A stretch of 64,000 nucleotides of DNA from contig JAEZVF010000060.1 of assembly GCA_023443225.1 (NCBI GenBank), forward strand, positions 62,001 through 126,000. The letters run 5' to 3'. Positions 36,545 through 44,903 of this stretch are shown here, piece by piece. The notes below the pieces were generated by a model that did not search any database, had not been told where the DNA came from, and was given only the letters and a program-made list of their open reading frames with translations. How positions within the stretch are numbered: the stretch's first letter is position 1; each line of letters opens with the position of its first letter. The translations under genes were made by a program, and so were the position numbers. This DNA is from Bacillota bacterium. GTDB lineage: Bacteria; Bacillota; Clostridia; Lachnospirales; Lachnospiraceae.

Positions 36545-37804
36545 ATGATATTGATGAATCAAATACCTAGTGATGGTTGTATTGATAGTACCTTACAGTT
36601 ATTATGTGAAGGCTATCAATTTATTCAAAACAGGTGCTTACAATATGAATCAGAAGTTATACAGACACGGCTGATGGGACACAAGGTACTTTGTATGAGC
36701 GGTGCAGGTGCAGCCCAAATATTTTACAATCCGAAATATTTTAAACGGAAGGGAGTAGCACCCAAACGGATTCAAAAATCAGTCTTTGGAGAAAATGGAG
36801 TACAATCCTTAGATGGCAGCGCTCATATACACCGTAAACTTATGTTTATGTCGATTATGACGCAGGAAAATATAAAAAGACTTTCCAAAATAACTACAGC
36901 ACACTGGCGTATTACCACTTGTAAATGGGAAGATAAAAATCGGCTCGTGCTTTTTAAGGAATCTCAAAAGATCTTGTGTAAGATTGCCTGCCAATGGGCT
37001 GGTGTAATGTTAGAAGAGAAGGAAGTATGCTATAGAGCAAGCGACCTGGGTAAAATGGTTGACGCATTTGGAGGTGTAGGACCAAGATATTGTGAAGGAA
37101 AATGTGCAAGGAAACGAACAGAAAAGTGGATAGAAGATATGATAGTCAAGGTACGTACTCATAGAATACTACCTGAAGATTATACAGCATTATATATTGT
37201 TTCCTGGCATCGCAACAAGGAAGATAAGCTCCTAAGTATTAAGACAGCAGCGGTTGAGCTGATTAATATTTTGCGACCGATTGTAGCAATTGCTACTTAT
37301 ATTACTTTTGGAGCTCTAGCATTGTATGAACATCCACATTGTCGAAAAAAACTTCAATCTGGTAATGATCAATATGTTACTATGTTTGTTCAGGAGGTCC
37401 GTCGGTATTATCCATTTGCTCCTTTTGTGGGGGCTTTCGTTCGAAGAAATTTTATCTGGAAACGTTATTATTTTAAAAAAGGAACTAGGGTTTTGTTTGA
37501 TATCTATGGAACCAATCATGATAGTTCCCTATGGAAGAGACCGGATGAATTTCTACCGGAAAGATTCCTTCATAGACCAAACAATAGTTTTGACTTTGTT
37601 CCACAAGGTGGTGGAGATTACAATACCGGACATCGCTGTGCAGGAGAACTGGCAACAATAGAAATCATGAAAGTCAGCTTATGTTTCTTAGTAACTTATA
37701 TGAAATATAAAATACCCCGGCAAAACCTTAAATATAGTCTAACAAGAATTCCTTCCTTGCCAAAAAGCGGCTTTGTAATCAGTAATATTAAGTTGGTTAA
37801 TTAA
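36545..37804 (+). CDS. cypC: CYP152-type cytochrome P450 (fatty-acid peroxygenase)
   Basis: 419 residues, the length of Bacillus P450 BS-beta (about 417), with near-collinear motifs: KRIQKSVFGENGVQSLDGSAHIHRK, DAFGGVGPR, LINILRPIVAIATY, FVQEVRRYYPF, YGTNHDSSLWKRPDEFLPERF, and the haem loop PQGGGDYNTGHRCAGE with the axial Cys365. Arg244-Pro245 matches the Arg-Pro pair that binds the fatty-acid carboxylate in CYP152 enzymes. These hydroxylate or decarboxylate fatty acids using hydrogen peroxide, without a reductase partner. AGGAG (36530-36534) favours the ATG at 36545 over 36497. It is monocistronic, with no redox partner gene nearby, as expected. Confidence 0.9.
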   Translation: MILMNQIPSDGCIDSTLQLLCEGYQFIQNRCLQYESEVIQTRLMGHKVLCMSGAGAAQIFYNPKYFKRKGVAPKRIQKSVFGENGVQSLDGSAHIHRKLMFMSIMTQENIKRLSKITTAHWRITTCKWEDKNRLVLFKESQKILCKIACQWAGVMLEEKEVCYRASDLGKMVDAFGGVGPRYCEGKCARKRTEKWIEDMIVKVRTHRILPEDYTALYIVSWHRNKEDKLLSIKTAAVELINILRPIVAIATYITFGALALYEHPHCRKKLQSGNDQYVTMFVQEVRRYYPFAPFVGAFVRRNFIWKRYYFKKGTRVLFDIYGTNHDSSLWKRPDEFLPERFLHRPNNSFDFVPQGGGDYNTGHRCAGELATIEIMKVSLCFLVTYMKYKIPRQNLKYSLTRIPSLPKSGFVISNIKLVN

Positions 37805-37934
37805 TATGTTTCATGCAGGTTATATTTCGCGTCAAAGTCTGCGAACGATAGCCTGTATTTTTTTGTGTAGAAGTACCAAAAGTAATTCCTAATCTGAAAA
37901 AGTTATGATACAATATACACGATGAGCAGATTAG

Positions 37935-37993
37935 TCCATGGAATCTATGGTGATTACCGTGCTCGCACGAGTAAGCACCATGGATTTCATGGA
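37935..37993. repeat. 59-bp imperfect palindrome
   Basis: The left half starts TCCATGGAATCTATGGTG and the right half ends CACCATGGATTTCATGGA; they are reverse complements at most positions and collinear about a centre at 37964. It lies between the P450 gene and the sugar-sensor operon and would form a long hairpin in RNA or a cruciform in DNA. It may serve as terminator for the P450 gene, though no U-tract follows. Confidence 0.75.
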
Positions 37994-38028
37994 TAAGTGC
38001 AACGTGAACGAGAGGACGTAGTCCCCCC

Positions 38029-38145
38029 GTTCCTAATCTGCGGCCCCCCGTTCGTGATTAGTGGACCTAGGACGTAGTCCTCGAGTTCCTAATCAGCGGA
38101 CTCCCGATCCTGATCTGCGGACTCTCGAGTTCCCAATCTGCAGAC
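38029..38145. repeat. Degenerate ~21-33-bp tandem repeat, GC-rich
   Basis: Five imperfect copies of a unit with core AATCTGCGG, at 38035, 38056 (as GATTAGTGG), 38091, 38112 and 38135, usually preceded by CGTTCC or CGAGTTCC. The palindromic AGGACGTAGTCCT occurs at 38069-38081 and, as a near copy, at 38012-38024. The array is far more GC-rich than its surroundings and ends 31 bp before the start of the sugar-sensor gene. Not a CRISPR: there are no unique spacers. Confidence 0.65.
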
Positions 38146-38175
38146 TAAACGCAAGAATATAAAAGAGGTATCCAT

Positions 38176-39237
38176 ATGGAATATAAATATAAAAAGTTAT
38201 CATTAAATAGAAAAAGCGGAAAGAATAAAATAATAACGGTTGCGATTTTATGCAGTGTTTTCGTAGCAGTCATTATAATTATTATAGGAATGTCTTATTA
38301 TAAATATCAGTTATCCAAAATAACCGACACAAGTCCAGTAGATCGAAATACATATAAATATCATTATGCTATGATATCCGATGGGATTGATGAATTGTTT
38401 TGGGAAGCGGTTTATCAGGGAGCTTTAGAGAAAGGCAAAGAGTTGGATGTTTATGTTGAAAAACTAGGCAGCAATCTTTCCGTAAAGTATTCCTTGTATG
38501 ACCAACTACAGATAGCCATTGCCTCGAAAGTAGATGGTATCATCATAGAACCGAATGGAGATGCCAATATAATACAACTTATTAATGAAGCAAATGCTGC
38601 AGGAATTCCTGTTGTTACCGTATTAAAAGACGAACCATTAAGCAGCCGTAAAAGCTTTGTCGGTATCAGTAGTTATGATCAAGGACAGGCATATGGAAAG
38701 CAGGTAGCTCAGGTTGTAAAGAATGGAAGAAAGAAGGTAACTGTATTATTGAATGCAGACACTCAGGATACCAGTCAAAGCATTATTTACTCCAGCATTT
38801 GTGAGGCTGTTGAAAATTTTAATGTGGAAGTTGGTACAGCGTCGATTAATACGAAGAATGCTTTTAGTTCGGAAGAAGATATTCGTAATATAATTATTAA
38901 TTCAGACAATCCACCAGATGTACTGGTCTGCATGACTGCTGTTGATACCTTATGTGCATACCAAGCCATAGTCGATTACAATAAGGCAGGGGAAATTGAT
39001 ATTATTGGTTATTATGATTCTGATAAAATTTTAAATGCGATTGAGATGAAAAACATTTATTCCACTTTAGTAATAGATACCCAGCAAATGGGTGCTTACT
39101 GTGTTGAAGCAATTACAGAATTCCGTGTTACAAAGAGGGTAAGTGAATTTTTTTCTGTAAATACTAGTATAATTTCTTATAATAATGTCAAGGAATATAT
39201 GGATGCCAAAAATCAGATTGAAACAATAATTAAGTGA
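38176..39237 (+). CDS. Membrane-anchored periplasmic-type sugar-binding sensor (XylFII-like)
   Basis: 353 residues: a short cytoplasmic N-terminus, one uncleaved membrane helix (about residues 20-45) and an extracellular periplasmic-binding-protein domain of the RbsB/XylF type (HYAMISDGIDELFWEAVYQGALEKG, SKVDGIIIEPNGDANIIQLINEANAAGIPVVTV, DVLVCMTAVDTLCAYQAI). It lacks a lipobox and is first in an operon with a LytS-type kinase and an AraC-type response regulator. This is the layout of clostridial XylFII-LytS-YesN three-component sugar sensors. It should bind a sugar and activate the kinase. GAGG precedes the start. Confidence 0.83.
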   Translation: MEYKYKKLSLNRKSGKNKIITVAILCSVFVAVIIIIIGMSYYKYQLSKITDTSPVDRNTYKYHYAMISDGIDELFWEAVYQGALEKGKELDVYVEKLGSNLSVKYSLYDQLQIAIASKVDGIIIEPNGDANIIQLINEANAAGIPVVTVLKDEPLSSRKSFVGISSYDQGQAYGKQVAQVVKNGRKKVTVLLNADTQDTSQSIIYSSICEAVENFNVEVGTASINTKNAFSSEEDIRNIIINSDNPPDVLVCMTAVDTLCAYQAIVDYNKAGEIDIIGYYDSDKILNAIEMKNIYSTLVIDTQQMGAYCVEAITEFRVTKRVSEFFSVNTSIISYNNVKEYMDAKNQIETIIK

Positions 39238-39244
39238 GGATAAT

Positions 39245-40798
39245 ATGAAATCAACAGTAAAAAAAGGTTCTATCCGACTAAGACTAATCTTTGTTTTTGT
39301 GTTTACTTCATCAATTATATTATTGGTAAATATGTATATGTATCTTAATATCAATAATTCCATTCGTACCATCGATAAAGTATATATCAGTAATGTCGGA
39401 CTAAACGAACTTTTGGATAAAATTACGAATGTGCAGGATAATGTATTCGAGTATTTAAATACAAAAAGCACGGAAGCGTTAGAAGATTATTATCGGAGTG
39501 AGCAGGAGTATCAGGTATTGATTGACAATCTCAATGCTGAGATTACCGATGATGAAATGATTCTTATGCAAAAAAATATAAAGTCTATGTCAGCTAATTA
39601 TCTCGAAAAAATCAGAGCTACCGTAAAAGCAAAACGTGGTAACAATATCGAAAAGATCAAGGTTACTTATGATCAGGCTACTACAATATACAATTATATC
39701 AGTACTTATATTAATAGTCTAAACAATGAACAATTTAAACATAATTCTACCAATTATGAAGTGTTACTGGTATCTTTAAAATACCTCGAAGGAATTAGTA
39801 CTTTGGTATTATTGGTTATTACCTTGTTTAATGTACTCCTAATTGTAGTATTAACCAGAAGTATAACCAATCCTCTGATGAAATTAACTAAGGCGGCAAA
39901 TGAGGTAGCTGCCGGAAATATGGAGGTGGATCTAGTCAATGAGGAATCTTCGGATGAAGTTGGTATTGTTACAAAAGCCTTTAATACCATGATCATAAGT
40001 ATCCATCAATATATTAAGGTAACAAAAGAAAGCATGGAGCTTGAAAGCAGAATGAAAGAAAAAGAATTGATGATGATAAGTCATTTAAAAGATGCGCAGC
40101 TAAAGAACCTTCAAGCACAGATCAATCCACATTTTCTATTTAATACCTTAAATGCAGGTGCACAATTAGCAATGATGGAGGGTGCCGACAAAACCTGTCT
40201 CTTTATAGAGAACATGGCAGATTTCTTTCGTGCAAACATGAAGAGCTTTGATCAGGATTCAAATCTAATGGATGAAATTAAGCTAGTGGATAATTATATC
40301 TACATTCTAAATGTTCGTTTTTCCGGTAGTATTCATTTTGTGAAAGATATCAATGAAAACTTAATTAATGTACGCGTACCTAGTATGATTTTACAGCCTG
40401 TTGTTGAAAATGCTGTAAATTATGGAATACGAAATATAGATTATGAAGGGTTTATTTATTTATCGGTTTATGATGCAGGAGAAACGATTGATATTAAAAT
40501 TAAAGATAATGGGGCTGGAATGGAACAAAACAGAATAGAGAGTATCATGAAAGCGAAGCTACAACAGTCGATTGATGAAGCTACAGTCAATGGGGAAAAA
40601 GAAAGTAAGAGCATGATATCAAAAGACTCTAACGGAATTGGTCTTGGTAATGTTATAAACAGGCTACGTCTATACTATGATAGAAAAGATGTGTTTGAAA
40701 TAAAGAGTGAAGGCCTTAATATGGGGACCGAGGTTATCATTCATATACCAAAGGATTATAAGCAGATTCCGAATAATCTGTTAGTAGACGAACTTTAG
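39245..40798 (+). CDS. LytS/YesM-type sensor histidine kinase
   Basis: 517 residues. Two membrane helices (about 13-35 and 175-200) flank an extracellular helical domain. A HAMP domain follows (LTRSITNPLMKLTKAANEVAAGNMEV), then the His_kinase motif LQAQINPHFLFNTLNAG with the phospho-acceptor histidine, and a HATPase domain (VVENAVNYGI, KDNGAGM, GIGLGNVINRLRLYY). It would receive the signal from the sugar-binding sensor encoded 7 bp upstream and phosphorylate the downstream regulator. Confidence 0.9.
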   Translation: MKSTVKKGSIRLRLIFVFVFTSSIILLVNMYMYLNINNSIRTIDKVYISNVGLNELLDKITNVQDNVFEYLNTKSTEALEDYYRSEQEYQVLIDNLNAEITDDEMILMQKNIKSMSANYLEKIRATVKAKRGNNIEKIKVTYDQATTIYNYISTYINSLNNEQFKHNSTNYEVLLVSLKYLEGISTLVLLVITLFNVLLIVVLTRSITNPLMKLTKAANEVAAGNMEVDLVNEESSDEVGIVTKAFNTMIISIHQYIKVTKESMELESRMKEKELMMISHLKDAQLKNLQAQINPHFLFNTLNAGAQLAMMEGADKTCLFIENMADFFRANMKSFDQDSNLMDEIKLVDNYIYILNVRFSGSIHFVKDINENLINVRVPSMILQPVVENAVNYGIRNIDYEGFIYLSVYDAGETIDIKIKDNGAGMEQNRIESIMKAKLQQSIDEATVNGEKESKSMISKDSNGIGLGNVINRLRLYYDRKDVFEIKSEGLNMGTEVIIHIPKDYKQIPNNLLVDEL

Positions 40799-40812
40799 AA
40801 TGGAGAAACAGT

Positions 40813-42405
40813 ATGTATAAAATTATGTTAGCTGATGATGAAGGAATTGTAATCGACTCATTAAAATTCATTATAGAGAAAAACTTTAATGAGGCTTGTA
40901 TCATTGAAACAGCAACGACCGGTAGGAGTGTAATAGAGTTAGCAGAGAATTTTAAGCCAGACATAGCTTTTATGGATATACAGATGCCCGGTATCAACGG
41001 TATAGAAGCAATGAAAGAAATACGCAAATTTAATAAATCTGTTATTTTTATTGTTATGACGGCCTATGATAAATTTAATTATGCAAAAGAAGCAATTAAT
41101 CTGGGGGTCATGGAATATTTGACAAAACCAGTGAATCATAAAGTAATTATAGAAGTAATTCAAAAAGCAATGGATCATATTGAGCAGGAGAGAAAAAAAC
41201 GCAGTAATGAGTTGATGATACGTGAGAAGCTGGAGATTGTTATCCCCATCATCGAAAGTGATTTCATTTATTCCATTCTTTCCGAAGATGATTTATCAAG
41301 AACAGTAGATAATTTTAAAACCCTTCTTAGTATTAAAGAAGATTATGGAATGATTATGGTTTTAGAATTCGGAGATTCACTTGTAGAAGGAACGCTTACC
41401 AACCCAGTTGGGGTAAGCGTGAAAGCACAGGATTTTTATGGGGTTATACGGGACGATTTGAAGGAAGAATTCAAATGCACAGTTGGTCCAATTATGGTGA
41501 ATAAAATAGTTGTCTTTATTCCGAATGAGAAGAACCAGATGGAGTATGATGACCGTACTGAGCTTATTGAAAAATCCAGAAGGCTAATACGTGAGCTTAC
41601 GAAGAAGATAGATGTACAATTTAAGGTAGGAATTGGTTCAGTAACACAGTTGGAGTCCCTTGGAGATTCTTATAAAGAAGCAATTAGTGCCATAAGAAAC
41701 AGTACGGGGAAGGTAGCTCACGTAAAAGATCTTAACATTGGCTGTGCCTATGAAGAGGATTATCCCATTCATATTGAAAAGGCTTTATTTGAAATGATTG
41801 AGAAAGGAAGCATTGAGGGAACAAAGACAGAAGCGAATCTTTTTTTTGACTGGATGATAGAAAATTATCCTGATTGTGAGATGGATATTAAGCTGAAAGT
41901 ATTAGAATTTATTTTGTTTGCAGAACAAAAAGCATTTCTGAATGGAATGACATACTATTTCAGGTATCGCAAGGGATATCTGGATACTCTAATAGAAATT
42001 AATGATTATGCACAGTTACGTAGCTGGTTTCTAAATAAAGTATTGGAAGCTTGTAGAAATATTAAAACGAAAAAAGAGAAACAAGCCAGTGGAATTATTG
42101 CGAAATCAAAAGAATTCATTGAAGTAAACTATAAAAAAGATATATCGCTAGATGATGTATCCAGAATTGTAGACATTAGTCCTTATTATTTTAGTAAGTT
42201 ATTTAAGGAAGAAACAGGAGAGAATTTTATAGAGTATCTTACTAGAATTCGCATTGAACAAGCGAAACAATTATTGCTAAACAGGGATTTGAGTATAAAA
42301 AATGTTTGTTCCAGTACTGGATACAGCGACCCTAATTATTTCAGCCGGATTTTTAAAAAGCTGGTTGGTGTTACACCGTCAGAATATCGGGATGGAATTG
42401 GTTAA
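40813..42405 (+). CDS. AraC-type response regulator (YesN family)
   Basis: 530 residues. The N-terminal receiver starts MYKIMLADDEGIVIDSL with the phospho-acceptor aspartate in DIAFMDIQMPG, and the switch lysine in EYLTKPVNH. A central ~270-residue linker of the YesN type follows, and the C-terminal double helix-turn-helix of the AraC family includes ISLDDVSRIVDISPYYFSKLFKEETGENF and GYSDPNYFSRIFKKLVGVTPSEYR. It probably activates the transporter genes immediately downstream in response to sugar. GGAGAAACAGT precedes the ATG. Confidence 0.92.
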   Translation: MYKIMLADDEGIVIDSLKFIIEKNFNEACIIETATTGRSVIELAENFKPDIAFMDIQMPGINGIEAMKEIRKFNKSVIFIVMTAYDKFNYAKEAINLGVMEYLTKPVNHKVIIEVIQKAMDHIEQERKKRSNELMIREKLEIVIPIIESDFIYSILSEDDLSRTVDNFKTLLSIKEDYGMIMVLEFGDSLVEGTLTNPVGVSVKAQDFYGVIRDDLKEEFKCTVGPIMVNKIVVFIPNEKNQMEYDDRTELIEKSRRLIRELTKKIDVQFKVGIGSVTQLESLGDSYKEAISAIRNSTGKVAHVKDLNIGCAYEEDYPIHIEKALFEMIEKGSIEGTKTEANLFFDWMIENYPDCEMDIKLKVLEFILFAEQKAFLNGMTYYFRYRKGYLDTLIEINDYAQLRSWFLNKVLEACRNIKTKKEKQASGIIAKSKEFIEVNYKKDISLDDVSRIVDISPYYFSKLFKEETGENFIEYLTRIRIEQAKQLLLNRDLSIKNVCSSTGYSDPNYFSRIFKKLVGVTPSEYRDGIG

Positions 42406-42429
42406 ATACCGACAGAGAGGAGTTATCAA

Positions 42430-43473
42430 ATGAATAAGAAACACTTGATTTTATTACTTTGTACTGTCTTATTGTTATTTACCGCTTGTGAAAGCAAAAA
42501 CGAAAATGTGGATGAAACAAATGTTAAGGAAGAAAAAATTCAAATTGGTTTATCTTTTGATTCTTTTGTTATAGAAAGATGGCAAAAGGACCGTGATGTT
42601 TTTGTAACGACGGCAGAAGATATGGGTGCAGAAGTTAATGTACAGAATGCAAATGGAGATGTCGAGGAACAAATATCGCAAATTGAATATTTCATTGATA
42701 AAAAAATGGATGTTATTGTAGTGATTGCAGTAGATTCAGAAGCTTGTCAAGCGGTAATCAAAAAAGCAAAAGATGCTGGAATCAAAATTGTTGCCTATGA
42801 CCGTTTACTGATTAAGTCAAATGCCGATTTATACATATCCTTTGATAACGAAGAAGTTGGACGTATGATGGCTAAGACACTTACGGAAAAAATACCAGAA
42901 GATGGGAAGATCATAACGATATTCGGACCAACCACAGATAATAATGTAAAACAGATGGAACAAGGATTCAATGAAGTTATGCAGGAACATGATATTACGG
43001 TTGTTTACACAATAAATGCAAAGGGGTGGCTGGCAGAAGAGGCCTTTCAAGCCATTCATGATGGATTAAATATAGCGGAAGATATCGATGGTGTATTATG
43101 TGGCAATGATAACCTGGCAACTCAAGCAGTCCGTGCACTTTCTGAAAACCGTCTGGCTGGGAAGGTAGTAGTTACCGGACAGGATGCTGATTTGGCAGCT
43201 TGCCAAAGAATCGTAGAAGGAACTCAAACTATGACGGTTTATAAGCCGGTACACAAGTTGGCAAAAGCAGCTGCTGAATATGCTGTTAAGCTTGCAAAAG
43301 GCGAGAAAATTGAGGCTATTGAAACAATTGATGATGGTAAATACGAGGTGCCTTTTGTTAAATTAGAACCTATTGCTGTTACGAGAGAAAATATAGATGA
43401 TGTAATTATCAATGGTGACTATCAGATTAGAAATGAAGTTTATTTGAATGTTCCGCAGGATACTACAGAATAA
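42430..43473 (+). CDS. Sugar ABC transporter substrate-binding lipoprotein (XylF/ChvE-like, first copy)
   Basis: 347 residues. Lipoprotein signal MNKKHLILLLCTVLLLFTAC, followed by the XylF-type fold: IGLSFDSFVIERWQKDRDVF, MDVIVVIAVDSEACQAVIKKAKDAGIKIVAYDRLL, VTGQDADLAACQRIVEGTQTMTVYKP. The last block is typical of xylose and multiple-sugar binding proteins. Encoded in the same operon as the sensor/regulator trio and followed by a terminator, it may act as a signal-delivering or high-affinity receptor distinct from the second copy. GAGAGGAG site. Confidence 0.87.
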   Translation: MNKKHLILLLCTVLLLFTACESKNENVDETNVKEEKIQIGLSFDSFVIERWQKDRDVFVTTAEDMGAEVNVQNANGDVEEQISQIEYFIDKKMDVIVVIAVDSEACQAVIKKAKDAGIKIVAYDRLLIKSNADLYISFDNEEVGRMMAKTLTEKIPEDGKIITIFGPTTDNNVKQMEQGFNEVMQEHDITVVYTINAKGWLAEEAFQAIHDGLNIAEDIDGVLCGNDNLATQAVRALSENRLAGKVVVTGQDADLAACQRIVEGTQTMTVYKPVHKLAKAAAEYAVKLAKGEKIEAIETIDDGKYEVPFVKLEPIAVTRENIDDVIINGDYQIRNEVYLNVPQDTTE

Positions 43474-43514
43474 GTAGGAATCGTAGTATTCATATACTAG
43501 ATAAGGAATCCTAT

Positions 43515-43564
43515 AAAAAATGCTACTGACAAGGAGTTTTTTGCCATTCAAGTAGCATTTTTTT
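43515..43564 (+). terminator. Terminator after the sensor operon
   Basis: AAAAAATGCTACT (43515-43527) pairs with AGTAGCATTTTTT (43551-43563) and ends in a T-tract. It separates the sensor/regulator operon from the transporter operon. The 129 bp that follow contain GTACA ... TGTAC inverted half-sites (about 43600-43627) that could be regulator-binding sequence. Confidence 0.85.
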
Positions 43565-43693
43565 GCTGTCCATAGATGAAAAGAAGTCCCTTATTTAAAA
43601 ATGTACAGTATGTCGCAAGTTTGTACTATCTTATCTATGGTATATTTTATGTGTAGTAATTAATCAGTACTTAAATAAAGGGAGGATTTATTT

Positions 43694-44776
43694 ATGAAGA
43701 AGAAATTATTAGGTTTACTGCTTTGTGTTATGGTAATCTCATCCATGTTAGCAGGTTGTAGCAAGAGCACATCTACATCATCAAAAGATGGGGGCAAAAA
43801 AATTGGTGTAGCGATGCCTACAAAAGATTTACAGCGTTGGAACCAAGATGGTGAAAACATGAAGAAACAGTTAGAAGAAGCTGGCTATGTTGTTGATTTA
43901 CAATATGCAAACAATGACATTGCAACACAGGTTTCACAGATTGAGAACATGATTACAAACGGATGTCAAGCTTTAGTTATCGCTTCCATCGATGGTGGTT
44001 CTTTAGGAACAGTTTTAAAAGAAGCAAAGAGCGCAAACATTCCAGTTATCGCATATGACCGTTTGATTATGGATACAGATGCAGTTTCTTATTATGCAAC
44101 ATTTGACAACTACATGGTTGGAACAATCCAAGGTCAATACATTGTTGACAAATTAGATCTTAACAATGCAGCTGGACCTTTCAACATCGAGTTATTCACA
44201 GGTTCTCCTGATGATAACAATGCTCGTTTCTTCTTTGGCGGAGCTATGGATATCTTAACACCATTTATTGACAGCGGAAAATTAGTTGTAGTATCTGGAC
44301 AGAAAGAATTTGAAGAAGTAGCTACCTTAAACTGGTCAACAGAAGAAGCACAGAAACGTATGGAGAACTTAATCACTGCAAATTATGCAGATGGAACAAA
44401 ACTTGATGTAGTTCTTTCATCCAATGACTCTTGTGCGATTGGTATTACAAATGCATTAGTAGGGGCTGGTTATACCAAAGACAACTTCCCTATTCTTACC
44501 GGACAGGACTGTGATGTTACATCTGTAAAGAATATTTTAGCTGGTACACAATCTATGTCAATCTTTAAAGATACCCGTACCTTAGCAAAGAAAGTTGTTG
44601 AAATGGTAAATGCAATTATGAAGGGTGAAACCGTTCCTGTAAATGATGAAAAAACTTATGATAATGGTACCGGAATCATTCCTACATTCCTTTGTGAGCC
44701 AGTATTTGCAGATGCAAATAATTACAAAGAATTACTCATTGATTCAAAATATTATACAGAAGATCAATTAAAGTAA
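43694..44776 (+). CDS. Multiple-sugar ABC transporter substrate-binding lipoprotein (ChvE-like)
   Basis: 360 residues. Lipobox LAGC at residue ~22, then KKIGVAMPTKDLQRWNQDGENMKKQLEEAGY, ALVIASIDGGSLGTVLKEAKSANIPVIAYDRLIMDT and TGQDCDVTSVKNILAGTQSMSIFKDTRTLAKKVVEM. These match ChvE/multiple monosaccharide-binding proteins, which bind xylose, arabinose, glucose or galactose. It heads the transporter operon with GGGAGGA upstream. The codon choice (many ACA, GTT and TTA codons used uniformly) and the hairpin after the gene suggest high expression. Confidence 0.9.
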   Translation: MKKKLLGLLLCVMVISSMLAGCSKSTSTSSKDGGKKIGVAMPTKDLQRWNQDGENMKKQLEEAGYVVDLQYANNDIATQVSQIENMITNGCQALVIASIDGGSLGTVLKEAKSANIPVIAYDRLIMDTDAVSYYATFDNYMVGTIQGQYIVDKLDLNNAAGPFNIELFTGSPDDNNARFFFGGAMDILTPFIDSGKLVVVSGQKEFEEVATLNWSTEEAQKRMENLITANYADGTKLDVVLSSNDSCAIGITNALVGAGYTKDNFPILTGQDCDVTSVKNILAGTQSMSIFKDTRTLAKKVVEMVNAIMKGETVPVNDEKTYDNGTGIIPTFLCEPVFADANNYKELLIDSKYYTEDQLK

Positions 44777-44797
44777 GCATTTATGTATAATAGACAG

Positions 44798-44832
44798 TTA
44801 GGCGGGTAGTAACAAAATTATTACTCGCCTAA
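44798..44832 (+). other. Intercistronic hairpin after the ChvE-like gene
   Basis: TTAGGCGGGTAGTAA pairs with TTATTACTCGCCTAA (ending at 44832), followed by a mixed sequence rather than a U-run. It probably stabilises the 3' end of the abundant binding-protein mRNA or partially terminates before the ATPase gene. Confidence 0.65.
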
Positions 44833-44853
44833 TTATCTCATGCAATCTGAAAG

Positions 44854-44884
44854 AATGCATGCATTCCAAACGATTGCATGCATT
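44854..44884. promoter_or_regulatory. Ten-base inverted repeat upstream of the sugar ATPase gene
   Basis: AATGCATGCA (44854-44863) and TGCATGCATT (44875-44884) form a perfect inverted repeat with an 11-base spacer, ending eight bases before the AGGAGGG ribosome site. It could form a hairpin modulating translation of the ATPase gene, or be an operator. Confidence 0.4.
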
Positions 44885-44903
44885 AATCATAGGAGGGATT
44901 TCA

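Noticed and set aside
38029..38145. Short tandem repeats as a possible CRISPR array
   Set aside because: Units are ~21-33 bp with degenerate cores and no regular unique spacers; no cas genes are present.
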